64,000 nucleotides of DNA from Thalassococcus profundi (GCF_003344785.1 NZ_QPMK01000017.1:45895-109894), one strand, 5' to 3'; numbered from the stretch's first letter, positions 36,299 to 44,752 are shown. Program-made: numbers and translations. The notes: generated by a model from the letters alone, not told the origin.

Positions 36299-37101
36299 GC
36301 TGCTGGGAAACCCTCGCCGATTACGGGCTGCGTTCGCTGGGCTACGGCGAACGGCTGCTGCCGCGCTCGGATTTCACGCTCTGCCAGCAGGTGGTGCTGA
36401 TCGGATCGGGCATGATCTGGAACATCTACTTCGGCGTGCTGGCGCTCTTGAGCGGATTTTTCCTGGCCACCGCGGCGGCCGTCGGCAAGGCGTCGACCAA
36501 CCCTGTGCTGCAGCGGCTTTCCAACGGCTTTATCTTTGTCTTCCGCGGTTCGCCGCTCTTCATCCAGTTCTTCTTTGCCTATTTCCTCTTCGTCGCGCTC
36601 AAGGGCGTGTCGCCGGTTTTCGATGCCTTTTCGGCGGCCTGGCTCGGCGCGCTGATCGTGCTGTTTCTCAACACCGCCGCCTATTCCGGAGAGATCTTCT
36701 ATGGCGCGCTGCAATCGGTGCCCAAGGGCGACATGGAAGCGGCGGATGCCTACGGGCTCGCCGGCTGGGCGCGGTTCCGGCGGATCACCTGGCCCACGAT
36801 GCTGCGGCTGGCCTGGCCCGCCTACACGAACGAGGCGATCTTTCTGTTCCATGCCACGACGCTGGTCTATTTCTCTGGCTTTCCGGCGCTGCAACAGCGC
36901 GGCGACGCGCTTTATTACGCGAGCTACTTCGCCGACAAGACCTTCAACCCCTTCGTGCCCTACCCGATCCTCGCGATCTATTTCATCCTCGTGACGCTGG
37001 GAATCCTCGCCCTTTTCGGACTGGTCAACCGCCGGCTGAACCGTCACCTGCCGCAGGAACAGCGCGCGCGGATGAAATTCCGGCCCAACCTGCTGCGCTA
37101 G
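36295..37101 (+). CDS. ABC transporter permease 2 (HisQ/HisM type)
   Basis: A 268-residue permease starting MSCWETLADYGLRSLGYGER at an ATGA overlap with permease 1. Membrane helices include VLIGSGMIWNIYFGVLALL, FLNTAAYSGEIFYGALQSV and the C-terminal PILAIYFILVTLGILALFGL. The coupling loop EAADAYGLAGWARFRRITWP is the EAA motif. FIFVFRGSPLFIQFFF is typical of this permease group. Two double-palindrome repeats follow the stop. Confidence 0.92.
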   Translation: MSCWETLADYGLRSLGYGERLLPRSDFTLCQQVVLIGSGMIWNIYFGVLALLSGFFLATAAAVGKASTNPVLQRLSNGFIFVFRGSPLFIQFFFAYFLFVALKGVSPVFDAFSAAWLGALIVLFLNTAAYSGEIFYGALQSVPKGDMEAADAYGLAGWARFRRITWPTMLRLAWPAYTNEAIFLFHATTLVYFSGFPALQQRGDALYYASYFADKTFNPFVPYPILAIYFILVTLGILALFGLVNRRLNRHLPQEQRARMKFRPNLLR

Positions 37102-37107
37102 GCCAGT

Positions 37108-37152
37108 CTGGAAATCTCGAGAATTCCAGTCCGTTTTTCTCGAGAAAAACGG
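37108..37152. repeat. Double-palindrome repeat, copy 3
   Basis: The first palindrome, 37108-37129 (CTGGAAATCTC / GAGAATTCCAG), has one A-A mismatch. The second, 37131-37152 (arm CCGTTTTTCTC), is perfect. It starts 7 nt after the permease 2 stop, 29 nt before copy 4. Confidence 0.82.
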
Positions 37153-37181
37153 CACCTGACCCGCCAATCTTTCCGCCCGCA

Positions 37182-37226
37182 CCCGGATTTCTCCAGAAAT
37201 CCGGGCCGTTTTCCTCGAGGAAAACG
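37182..37226. repeat. Double-palindrome repeat, copy 4
   Basis: The first palindrome is 37182-37205 (arms CCCGGATTTCT and AGAAATCCGGG around CC). The second, 37207-37226 (arm CGTTTTCCTC), is perfect. This is the only copy whose first centre is TCTCCAGA instead of TCTCGAGA. Confidence 0.82.
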
Positions 37227-37285
37227 CCGCTGCACCCGCCGACCCGCCTTTGCCCTTGCCAAACCCCCGTCCGGGCGGCTATCGG

Positions 37286-37301
37286 TAATTTGATCAAATT
37301 A
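37286..37301. promoter_or_regulatory. Perfect 16-nt palindrome before the first glutamine synthetase gene
   Basis: TAATTTGATCAAATTA is a perfect AT-rich palindrome 16 nt before the ATG at 37318 in a GC-rich setting. Its position suggests an operator for a dimeric repressor. The cognate regulator is not identified. Confidence 0.55.
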
Positions 37302-37317
37302 TTGCTGCCGGTGTCCC

Positions 37318-38667
37318 ATGTCGTCTTCCGCGATGAAGAATTACCTTCGCAAACATCCCGAGGTGCGCACGATCCGTGTCGCCGCCGCCGATCTCAACGG
37401 CCAGATGCGCGGCAAGCGCGTGCCGTCGCGCTTTGCCGACAAGGTGGTCGAGGACGGCACGCGGTTTCCGCTCTCGGTCCTGAACCTGGATATCTGGGGC
37501 GAGGATATCGACGACAGCCCGCTGGTCTTCGAAAGCGGCGACGCGGACGGCGTGCTCAAACCCACCGAACGCGGCTTCATGCCGATGCCCTGGCTCGAGG
37601 CACCCACCGCCCTGCTGCCGATCTGGATGTTCCGAGAAGACGGGCGGCCCTATGACGGCGACCCGCGCCATGCGCTGCGCGCCGTGGTCGACCGCTACCG
37701 CAAGCAGGGCCTGACCCCGGTGGTCGCGGTCGAGCTCGAATTCTTCCTGATCGACGATTCGGGCCGCAACCTGCAGGTGCCGCTGTCGCCGCGCTCGGGC
37801 AAGCGCCGCAAGGCGGCCGAGACCATGTCGGTCCGGGCGCTCGACCAGTTCGACCAGTTCTTCACCGATCTCTACGACGCCTGCGAGGCGATGGACATTC
37901 CCGCAGACACCGCCATCTCCGAAGCGGGCCTCGGTCAGTTCGAGATCAACCTCATGCATGGCGACGACGCCCTGCGCGCCGCCGACGATGCCTGGCTCTT
38001 CAAGATGCTGGTCAAGGGTCTGGCGCGGCGGCACGGCTTTGCCGCGAGCTTCATGGCAAAGCCCTACGAGGATTACGCGGGGTCCGGCCTGCACACGCAT
38101 TTCTCGGTGCTCGACAGCAACGGCACCAACATCTTCGACGACGGCGGCCCGCGCGGCACCGAAGCGATGCTGCACGCGGTGGCGGGATGCCTCGAGGCGA
38201 TGCACGACTCCACGCTGATCTTCGCGCCGCACCTCAATTCCTACGACCGGATGGTGCCGGGTGCGCATGCGCCTACCGGTCTTTGCTGGGCCTACGAGAA
38301 CCGCACGGCGGCGATCCGCATCCCCTCGGGCAACCCGGCGGCGCGGCGGATCGAGCATCGGCTGGCGGGCGGCGACGTGAATCCCTACCTCATGCTTGCG
38401 GCCATTCTGGGCGCCGCGCTCAACGGCATCGAGGACAAGCGCCTGCCCCCCGATCCGATCACCGGAAACGCCTATGCGCTCGACCTCGCGCATGTCCCGA
38501 ACACCTGGGGCGACGCCATCGACGCCTTCGAGCAAAGCAAGGTCATCCCGCGCATCTTCGCGCCTGAGATGATCCGCAACCTGCTGCTGACCAAGAAGCA
38601 GGAGCGGCACTACATGGCCGAGCTCAGCCCCAACGAACAGGTCGAGATCTACCTCGACACGGTCTGA
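37318..38667 (+). CDS. Glutamine synthetase-like gamma-glutamyl-amine ligase 1
   Basis: A 449-residue member of the glutamine synthetase superfamily in the PuuA/GlnT group. Metal and substrate motifs are kept: VELEFFLIDD, GLGQFEINLMHGD, GSGLHTHFSVLD, PTGLCWAYENRTAAIRIP and RIEHRLAGGDVNPYL. The adenylylation loop of true GlnA is absent, and the amine cluster context suggests it joins glutamate to an amine rather than ammonia. A palindrome candidate operator lies upstream. It is a distant paralog of the enzyme at 39418. Confidence 0.88.
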   Translation: MSSSAMKNYLRKHPEVRTIRVAAADLNGQMRGKRVPSRFADKVVEDGTRFPLSVLNLDIWGEDIDDSPLVFESGDADGVLKPTERGFMPMPWLEAPTALLPIWMFREDGRPYDGDPRHALRAVVDRYRKQGLTPVVAVELEFFLIDDSGRNLQVPLSPRSGKRRKAAETMSVRALDQFDQFFTDLYDACEAMDIPADTAISEAGLGQFEINLMHGDDALRAADDAWLFKMLVKGLARRHGFAASFMAKPYEDYAGSGLHTHFSVLDSNGTNIFDDGGPRGTEAMLHAVAGCLEAMHDSTLIFAPHLNSYDRMVPGAHAPTGLCWAYENRTAAIRIPSGNPAARRIEHRLAGGDVNPYLMLAAILGAALNGIEDKRLPPDPITGNAYALDLAHVPNTWGDAIDAFEQSKVIPRIFAPEMIRNLLLTKKQERHYMAELSPNEQVEIYLDTV

Positions 38668-38668
38668 C

Positions 38669-38689
38669 GGGGCGGCCTCTTGCCGCCCC
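38669..38689 (+). terminator. Weak hairpin after the first ligase gene
   Basis: GGGGCGG and CCGCCCC, seven bases apart, form a stem directly after the stop codon and are followed by pyrimidines (CTCTCCCC) without a T run. It may be a partial terminator or an RNA stabiliser within the operon. Confidence 0.3.
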
Positions 38690-38737
38690 TCTCCCCGACC
38701 TCTACCTTGCGACCAGACAACCCGAAAACGGTGCTCC

Positions 38738-39421
38738 ATGAAAATCGGTATCCTGCAAACCGGCCTCGCGCCCGCAGAGCTTGCGGCGCAGAGCGGTGAA
38801 TACCCTGAAATGTTCGCGGACCTGCTCAAGGGCCACGGCTTCGACTTTGCCTCCTGGGCCGTGGTCAACGGCGACTTTCCCTCCGGACCCGAAGCCGCCG
38901 ACGGCTGGCTCATCACCGGATCGCGCCACGGCGCCTATGACGATCTGCCGTGGATCGCCCCGCTCGAAGAGCTGATCCGCGGCATCGTCGCCCAGGAACG
39001 CCCGCTGGTCGGGGTCTGTTTCGGCCACCAGATCATGGCGCAGGCCCTGGGCGGGAAGGTCGAGAAGTTCAAGGGCGGCTGGTCCGTGGGGCCGACGCAC
39101 TACACGTTCGGCACCGACACCGTGACACTCAATGCCTGGCACCAGGACCAGGTGACCGAACTGCCGCCCGGCGCCAAGGTCATCGGCCACAGCGATTTCT
39201 GCCCCTTCGCCGCGCTGCATTACCCCGGCCGCGCGATCAGCGTGCAGCCGCATCCCGAATATGACGACGGCTTCATCAAGGGGCTGATCGACTTTCGCGG
39301 CCGCGGCGTCGTGCCCGACGAACAGCTGAACGCTGCGACCGGCGCGCTTGGCACGCCGCTCGACCGCGCTGCCATGGCCGCGCAATTCGCCCATTTCTTC
39401 AAGACGAAAGAACTCGCATGA
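38738..39421 (+). CDS. Class I glutamine amidotransferase-like hydrolase
   Basis: A 227-residue triad amidotransferase domain with no synthase partner fused. The nucleophile Cys is in RPLVGVCFGHQIMAQALGG, the His-Glu pair in ISVQPHPEYDDGFI, and the N-terminal part MKIGILQTGLAPAELAAQSG resembles the GuaA-like stand-alone group. In this cluster it probably cleaves a gamma-glutamyl intermediate, the role played by PuuD in the putrescine pathway, although it is not of the PuuD (C26) type. It overlaps the next gene by 4 nt (ATGA). Confidence 0.85.
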   Translation: MKIGILQTGLAPAELAAQSGEYPEMFADLLKGHGFDFASWAVVNGDFPSGPEAADGWLITGSRHGAYDDLPWIAPLEELIRGIVAQERPLVGVCFGHQIMAQALGGKVEKFKGGWSVGPTHYTFGTDTVTLNAWHQDQVTELPPGAKVIGHSDFCPFAALHYPGRAISVQPHPEYDDGFIKGLIDFRGRGVVPDEQLNAATGALGTPLDRAAMAAQFAHFFKTKELA

Positions 39422-40779
39422 CCGACTGGACAGACAGCCTGCCCGAGGCCGCCCGCGCGTTTCTCGAGAACCGCCGCCTCGACGAGGTCGAATGCATCAT
39501 CTCGGACCTGCCCGGCATCGCCCGCGGCAAGGCGGTGCCCGCCTCGAAATTCGCCCGCCAGCAGTATTTCCACCTGCCCGACTCGATCTTTTTCCAGACC
39601 ATCACCGGCGACTGGGGCGAAGCCGCGGACGAGCGCGAAGGCTTCATCGAGCGTGACATGATCCTGCGCCCGGACATGGCCACCGCCACCGCCGCGCCCT
39701 GGACCGGCGACTGGACGCTGCAGGTGATCCACGACGCCTTCGACCGCAAGGACCGACCCGTGCCTTACGCCCCGCGCAATGTCCTGCGGCGGGTCTGTGA
39801 GCTGTATCGCAAGCAGGGCTGGAAACCGGTGGTGGCGCCGGAGATGGAATTTTTCCTCGTCGCGCGCAACATCGACCCGGCCAAGAACATCGAGCCGATG
39901 ATGGGCCGCTCGGGTCGCCCCGCCGCCGCGCGGCAGGCCTATTCGATGACCGCCGTGGACGAATTCGGCCCGGTGATCGACGACATCTACGATTTCGCCG
40001 AGGCCCAGGGCTTCGAGATCGACGGCATCACCCAGGAAGGCGGCGCGGGCCAACTCGAGATCAACCTGCGCCACGGCGACCCGATCAAGCTCGCCGACGA
40101 GGTGTTCTACTTCAAGCGGCTCATTCGCGAGGCGGCGCTGCGCCACGACTGCTTCGCCACCTTCATGGCCAAGCCCATCGCCGACGAGCCGGGCAGCGCC
40201 ATGCACGTGCACCATTCGGTGCTGGACCTGGAGACCGGCAAGAACATCTTCACCGGTCCTGCGGGCGGTGAGACCGACGCCTTCTTCAACTTCATCGGCG
40301 GGCTGCAGCAGCACATGCCGGCGGCGATCGCGGTGCTGGCGCCCTACGTCAACAGCTACCGGCGCTACGTCAAGGACCATGCCGCGCCCATCAACCTCGA
40401 ATGGGGCCGCGACAACCGCACCACCGGCATCCGCATTCCCCTGTCGGGACCCGAGGCGCGGCGGGTGGAGAACCGTCTGGCGGGTATGGACTGCAACCCC
40501 TACCTCGGCATCGCGGCGTCGCTGGCCTGCGGCTACCTCGGGCTGATGAAGGAGCTGCGGCCAACCAAGCAGTTCAAGGGCGATGCCTATGAAGGCGACG
40601 GCGATATTCCCCGCACCCTGGGCCAGGCGCTGGACATGTTCGACGCGGCGACCGAGCTGCACGAGGTGCTGGGGCCGGAATTCGCGCGGGTCTATTCGAT
40701 CGTCAAGGCTACTGAATACGAGGAGTTCCTGCAGGTGATTTCGCCCTGGGAGCGCGAGCACCTGCTGCTCAACGTCTGA
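39418..40779 (+). CDS. Glutamine synthetase-like gamma-glutamyl-amine ligase 2
   Basis: A 453-residue second member of the PuuA-like group. Motifs: VVAPEMEFFLVARN, GAGQLEINLRHGDP, GSAMHVHHSVLD, INLEWGRDNRTTGIRIPLS and VENRLAGMDCNPYL. It keeps the catalytic Arg and the metal Glu/His residues. Translation is coupled to the amidotransferase. Having two such ligases in one cluster suggests two amine substrates or a mixed oligomer. Confidence 0.88.
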   Translation: MTDWTDSLPEAARAFLENRRLDEVECIISDLPGIARGKAVPASKFARQQYFHLPDSIFFQTITGDWGEAADEREGFIERDMILRPDMATATAAPWTGDWTLQVIHDAFDRKDRPVPYAPRNVLRRVCELYRKQGWKPVVAPEMEFFLVARNIDPAKNIEPMMGRSGRPAAARQAYSMTAVDEFGPVIDDIYDFAEAQGFEIDGITQEGGAGQLEINLRHGDPIKLADEVFYFKRLIREAALRHDCFATFMAKPIADEPGSAMHVHHSVLDLETGKNIFTGPAGGETDAFFNFIGGLQQHMPAAIAVLAPYVNSYRRYVKDHAAPINLEWGRDNRTTGIRIPLSGPEARRVENRLAGMDCNPYLGIAASLACGYLGLMKELRPTKQFKGDAYEGDGDIPRTLGQALDMFDAATELHEVLGPEFARVYSIVKATEYEEFLQVISPWEREHLLLNV

Positions 40780-40846
40780 GCGGGACGCCCTCCGCGAAGG
40801 TTGACGACTTGTGGATCGACGTTCTCGCGGTTGGGCTTATGCCGGA

Positions 40847-40895
40847 CCGGGGCTCTGCCCCGGACCCCGGAGATTTAATTTGCAAGATGAAGCTG
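40847..40895. repeat. GCAAGATGAAG repeat in the leader of the FAD oxidase gene
   Basis: Hairpin CCGGGGC-TCT-GCCCCGG (40847-40863), then CCCCGGAGATTTAATT and the core GCAAGATGAAG (40882-40892), ending 13 nt before the next ATG. It closely matches the reverse complement of 55412-55465. Confidence 0.72.
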
Positions 40896-40905
40896 GGGAT
40901 CTGCG

Positions 40906-42210
40906 ATGGACCTGCTGTTCTCGAACGACAAACGCGGGGTTTATCCGGAGAGCTGGTACGCGGCGACCTGCGATCCCCTGCCGCCCTTCGCGCCGCTCAA
41001 AGGCGAGACGCGGGCGGATGTCTGCGTCGTGGGCGGCGGCTACACGGGGCTGTCGGCGGCGCTGCATCTTGCCGAGGCCGGTCTGGACGTGGTGCTGCTC
41101 GAGGCGCATCGCGTGGGCTTCGGCGCCTCGGGGCGCAACGGCGGGCAGCTGGGGTCGGGCCAGCGCATGGACCAGGTCGGGCTGGAAAAGCTCATGGGCG
41201 ACGATACCGCCCGACAGCTCTGGGACCTCGCCGAGGAGGCCAAGGCGCTGGTGCGTGACCTGGTGGCGCGGCACGGCATCGACTGCCATCTGAAACCGGG
41301 CGTGGCCTGGACCGGATCGAGCCGCGGCGAGGTCGACGAGTTGCACCGTTACGCGGCGCATCTGTCGGACCGCTACGGCTATGACGAGATCGAAACGCTG
41401 GATGCGGCGGCCTGCCACGCGCTCTGCCCCTCGCCGGACTACAAGGGCGGAATGCTCGACATGGGGGCGGGTCACCTGCATCCGCTGCGCTTTGCCCTGG
41501 GGCTGGCGCAGGCGGCGCAGAAGGCCGGGGCGCGGATTTTTGAGACCAGCCATGTGCATCACATCGAACGGGGCGCTCCGGCGGTGGTGCAGACCGACGC
41601 GGGGCGGGTGCGGGCCGATCACGTGATCCTGGCCGCGAACGGCTACCTCGGCGGGCTGGACGGCGGCGTGGCGTCCCGCGTCATGCCGATCAACAATTTC
41701 ATCGTCGCGACCGAGCCGCTGGGCGATCGCGCGGCGGAGGTGCTGACCCGCGACGTGGCGGTGGCGGACGGCCGGTTCGTGGTCAACTACTTCCGCCTCA
41801 GCCACGACAAGCGGCTGCTCTTCGGCGGCGGCGAAAGCTACGGCTACCGCTTCCCGGACGACATCCGGGCGGTGGTCTCGAAACCGATGCTGCGGGTGTT
41901 TCCGCACCTGCGGGACGTGCCGCTCGACTATGCCTGGGGCGGCACGCTGGCGATTACCATGAAGCGGATGCCCTACCTCGCGCGGCTGGCGCCCAACATG
42001 CTGTCGGCCTCGGGCTATTCCGGCCACGGGGTCGGCACGGCGGTGCATGCGGGCAAGCTGATGGCGCAGGCGATACAGGGACAGGCGGAGGGCTTCGACC
42101 TCATGGCCTCGGTCCCGGCGCCGCGGTTTCCGGGCGGCGCCGGGCTGCGGTCGCCGCTGCTGGCATTGGCGATGACCTGGTTTGCGATGCGCGACCGGCT
42201 GGGGATCTGA
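40906..42210 (+). CDS. FAD-dependent amine oxidase, PuuB/OrdL-like
   Basis: A 434-residue DAO-family flavoenzyme. The FAD-binding motif is VCVVGGGYTGLSAALHLAEA, with FGASGRNGGQLGSGQR as the second conserved block and the C-terminal GGTLAITMKRMPYLARLAPN and SGYSGHGVGTAVHAGKLMAQ. It resembles gamma-glutamylputrescine oxidoreductase, which oxidises a gamma-glutamyl amine to the aldehyde and releases ammonia. Its place after the two ligases supports this. No aldehyde dehydrogenase (PuuC) is seen in the cluster. Confidence 0.88.
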   Translation: MDLLFSNDKRGVYPESWYAATCDPLPPFAPLKGETRADVCVVGGGYTGLSAALHLAEAGLDVVLLEAHRVGFGASGRNGGQLGSGQRMDQVGLEKLMGDDTARQLWDLAEEAKALVRDLVARHGIDCHLKPGVAWTGSSRGEVDELHRYAAHLSDRYGYDEIETLDAAACHALCPSPDYKGGMLDMGAGHLHPLRFALGLAQAAQKAGARIFETSHVHHIERGAPAVVQTDAGRVRADHVILAANGYLGGLDGGVASRVMPINNFIVATEPLGDRAAEVLTRDVAVADGRFVVNYFRLSHDKRLLFGGGESYGYRFPDDIRAVVSKPMLRVFPHLRDVPLDYAWGGTLAITMKRMPYLARLAPNMLSASGYSGHGVGTAVHAGKLMAQAIQGQAEGFDLMASVPAPRFPGGAGLRSPLLALAMTWFAMRDRLGI

Positions 42211-42303
42211 CAGGACACACCGCGCGGGCGTCACCGGATTGTCACTAGGCGCGCGCGGCGGATTGTTTTACATTTTCGAAAAGCCGGATTCAGGATTTTG
42301 AAA

Positions 42304-43494
42304 ATGACCGAGATGCCCAACATGCACGACGCCGAACCGATCCCCGCCGCCGCCAGGGCCGAGATCGACCGGCTGATACAGAGCGGCGACCTGTTCCGCT
42401 ACACCGCTGCCAAGGACGCGCCGGTAAGCCTGCTGGAGACGGAATTCGCGGACCTCATGGGCGCGCGCTACGCCCTGGCGGTCAGCAGCTGTTCGGCGGC
42501 GCTGTTCCTGTCGCTCAAGGCGCTGGACCTGCCGCGGGATGCGCGGGTGCTCATCCCGGGCTTCACCTTCGCCGCCGTGCCCTCGGCCGTTGTGCATGCG
42601 GATTGCCTGCCGGTGCTGTGCGAAGTCGGCGCGGATTACCGCATCGACATGACGGATTTCGAGGCCAAGCTGGACGGTGTACAAGCGGTGATCGTCAGCC
42701 ACATGCGCGGGCACACCTCGGACATGGACGCGATCCTGGCGCTTTGCGATGCGCGCGGGGTGCCGGTGATCGAGGATGCGGCGCATTCGCTGGGCACCAC
42801 CTGGCAGGGGCGCAACATCGGTACGCTGGGGCGCATCGGCTGCTTCAGCTTCCAGAGCTACAAGATGCTCAACGCCGGCGAAGGCGGCATCCTGATCACC
42901 GACGACACCGACCTTGCGGCGCGCGCGATCCTGATGTCGGGCGCTTACGAGCATGCCTGGCGCAAGCATCCCGGCATCGGAGAGGCCTGCGCGCGCTGGC
43001 AGAACCGCCTGCCGCTTTACAATCTGCGCCTGTCGAACCTGTCGGCGGCGCTGATCCGCGCGCAACTGCCGGAGCTTCCCCGGCGCGTGGCCGACGGGCG
43101 GCGCAACCACGACCGGGTCGCCGCCGCCATTGGCGCCGCGCCGTGGATCGAGGTGCCCCCCCCCCTGCCCGGCGAGGTTCGCGCGCCCGACAGCCTGCAG
43201 TTCAATCTCGTGGGGCTCAGCGATTCAGAGGTACACACCTTCGCCGCCGCCGCCGAGGCGGCGGGCGTCAAGGTTCAGGTCTTCGGGATGAGTGCGGACA
43301 ATGCCCGCGCCTTCTGGAACTGGCAATTCGTGCCCGACCTGCCTGAGCTGCCGCAGACCCGCGCGATGCTCATGCGCGCCTGCGACACCCGGCTGCCCGC
43401 GCGGCTGACCGAAGCCGACTGCGACCTGGTTGCCGACGCGCTGCTCGGGGCCATCCACGCGGTGATGGGTCTAGAGCGCGCCTATGGCACGTGA
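42304..43494 (+). CDS. DegT/DnrJ/EryC1-family PLP aminotransferase
   Basis: A 396-residue type I-fold aminotransferase. The cofactor Lys is in SFQSYKMLNAGEGGILI, with VLIPGFTFAAVPSAVVHADC, VIEDAAHSLGTTW and GRIGCFSFQS nearby. Members usually act on keto-sugars, but some act on small amines. ATG 42304 is preceded by AGGA at 8 nt; a TTG two codons earlier is less likely. Its role in the amine cluster is uncertain. The stop abuts the phaR stop (TGATCA) on the opposite strand. Confidence 0.87.
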   Translation: MTEMPNMHDAEPIPAAARAEIDRLIQSGDLFRYTAAKDAPVSLLETEFADLMGARYALAVSSCSAALFLSLKALDLPRDARVLIPGFTFAAVPSAVVHADCLPVLCEVGADYRIDMTDFEAKLDGVQAVIVSHMRGHTSDMDAILALCDARGVPVIEDAAHSLGTTWQGRNIGTLGRIGCFSFQSYKMLNAGEGGILITDDTDLAARAILMSGAYEHAWRKHPGIGEACARWQNRLPLYNLRLSNLSAALIRAQLPELPRRVADGRRNHDRVAAAIGAAPWIEVPPPLPGEVRAPDSLQFNLVGLSDSEVHTFAAAAEAAGVKVQVFGMSADNARAFWNWQFVPDLPELPQTRAMLMRACDTRLPARLTEADCDLVADALLGAIHAVMGLERAYGT

Positions 43495-44043
43495 TCACTT
43501 GTTGAGCTTGTTCAGCTTGGCCTGAAGGGCGGCCAGCTCTTTCTTGATCGCGTCGAGGTCTTCGCCGTCATTCTCCGCTTCGGCGGCGGGGCCGCTCATG
43601 CCGGCTGGCATGTTGCCGGTCATTGCCTTGAGAAACGCCTCTTGCTGCGCCTGCATCGCCTCGAAACCGGGCATTTTCGCCATCGGGTTGACCTGGCCCA
43701 TGGATTCCACCCATTTCGACTGGCTGTCGCGGAACATCTCGAAACTGGCGGCGAGGAACTGCGGCACAACGCTGGTCGCCTGGGTGGTGTAGCTGCGCAC
43801 GAGATCGGTCAGCACGTTGATCGGCAGGACCGACTCGCCCTTGCTTTCATGCTCGGCCACGATCTGCAGCAGGTATTGCCGGGTCAGGTCGTCGCCGGAC
43901 TTGAGGTCGACGATCTTGACCTCGCGGCCCTCACGGATGAAGCCCGCGATATCCTCGAGCGTCACGTAGTCGCTGGTCTCGGTGTTGTAGAGCCTGCGGC
44001 TGGCGTAGCGCTTGATCAGAAGGGGCTTGTCTTTGTCGGCCAC
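43495..44043 (-). CDS. phaR: Polyhydroxyalkanoate synthesis repressor
   Basis: A 182-residue PhaR. The N-terminal DNA- and PHB-binding domain (LLIKRYASRRLYNTETSDYV, then TLEDIAGFIREGREVKIVDL) is followed by a helical region (LTDLVRSYTTQATSVVPQFL; FEMFRDSQSKWVESMG) and a Lys/Leu coiled-coil tail. PhaR represses phasin and its own gene until PHB granules titrate it. A TGC-rich candidate site lies 18 nt before the start. It lies downstream of the phasin gene but beyond a terminator. Confidence 0.94.
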   Translation of the reverse strand: MADKDKPLLIKRYASRRLYNTETSDYVTLEDIAGFIREGREVKIVDLKSGDDLTRQYLLQIVAEHESKGESVLPINVLTDLVRSYTTQATSVVPQFLAASFEMFRDSQSKWVESMGQVNPMAKMPGFEAMQAQQEAFLKAMTGNMPAGMSGPAAEAENDGEDLDAIKKELAALQAKLNKLNK

Positions 44044-44060
44044 GAGGAACCTCCGGAAAA

Positions 44061-44073
44061 TGCAGCGGTGCAG
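44061..44073. promoter_or_regulatory. Candidate PhaR site at phaR
   Basis: TGCAGCGGTGCAG followed by AAAA resembles the phasin-promoter site (both read GCGGTGCAG then A-rich). It is an imperfect version of the known CTGC-N3-GCAG PhaR element. Confidence 0.5.
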
Positions 44074-44220
44074 AAAAGCCTATGGCCTTGCGGATCAAAA
44101 GGAAAGTCCGTTTTCAGATGCAGCCGCGGCAAGCCCTGCCCGGCCGCGCCGGCCTTTCGCCGCAACGCAGAGTGATCCGGGGCGGCCATCTGCGCGCCGG
44201 CAAACCGCCATGCAGACACG

Positions 44221-44249
44221 AAAAAGGGCGGACCCGTCAGGGCCCGCCC
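44221..44249 (-). terminator. Rho-independent terminator of the phasin gene
   Basis: Stem GGGCGGACCC / GGGCCCGCCC (44226-44235 and 44240-44249, one mismatch) with loop GTCA, followed on the minus strand by five T. It separates phasin from phaR. Confidence 0.82.
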
Positions 44250-44296
44250 AGGATTCAGCGCTCTTCGGGAGGAAAGAGCTGCCGTAATCCGGTCGC

Positions 44297-44752
44297 TTAC
44301 TTCGCAGCTGCGGTCGATGCTTTCTTGGCAGCGGCGGTCGCGTCGTTGGTCGCCTTCTTGACAGCGGCCGTGGCGTCTTCGGAGAAGTCCTTGCCTGCGG
44401 CCATCATCAGCTCGACGGTGTCCATCTGGACCTTCTTCGCGATCTCGGCGAAAGCGGCCATGTTCTCGGCGGTCACTTCGGCCTGAGCGGAGGCGAATTC
44501 GGTCATCGACTTGGCGTAGTCGGCCGGCTCTGCCTTGGCTTTGGACATTTCTGCCAGCTTGGTCAGGGTGTCCTTGGTCCACTTGGCGGAGATTTCGGTC
44601 GACTTCTCGGCCGCTTCCAGAGCCACGCCCGACAGCTTTTCGTTCAGGGTCGCGGTGGTCTTGAACGCGTCGTCCATCGCCTTGGTATCGACGGGGAATG
44701 CGCCCATCATGTCTTTCATCATTGCGGTCATGTCTTGTGCTTTAGCAGCCAT
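44297..44752 (-). CDS. phaP: Phasin (PHA granule-associated protein)
   Basis: A 151-residue helical phasin that coats PHB granules. The sequence is Ala/Lys/Met-rich and amphipathic (MTAMMKDMMGAFPVDTKAMD; SMTEFASAQAEVTAENMAAF; VQMDTVELMMAAGKDFSEDA), with the typical Ala/Lys-rich end KKASTAAAK. The start at 44752 is chosen because AAGG lies about 9 nt upstream; two ATGs just before sit inside that site. Its promoter region carries a perfect CTGC-N3-GCAG site. Confidence 0.9.
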   Translation of the reverse strand: MAAKAQDMTAMMKDMMGAFPVDTKAMDDAFKTTATLNEKLSGVALEAAEKSTEISAKWTKDTLTKLAEMSKAKAEPADYAKSMTEFASAQAEVTAENMAAFAEIAKKVQMDTVELMMAAGKDFSEDATAAVKKATNDATAAAKKASTAAAK

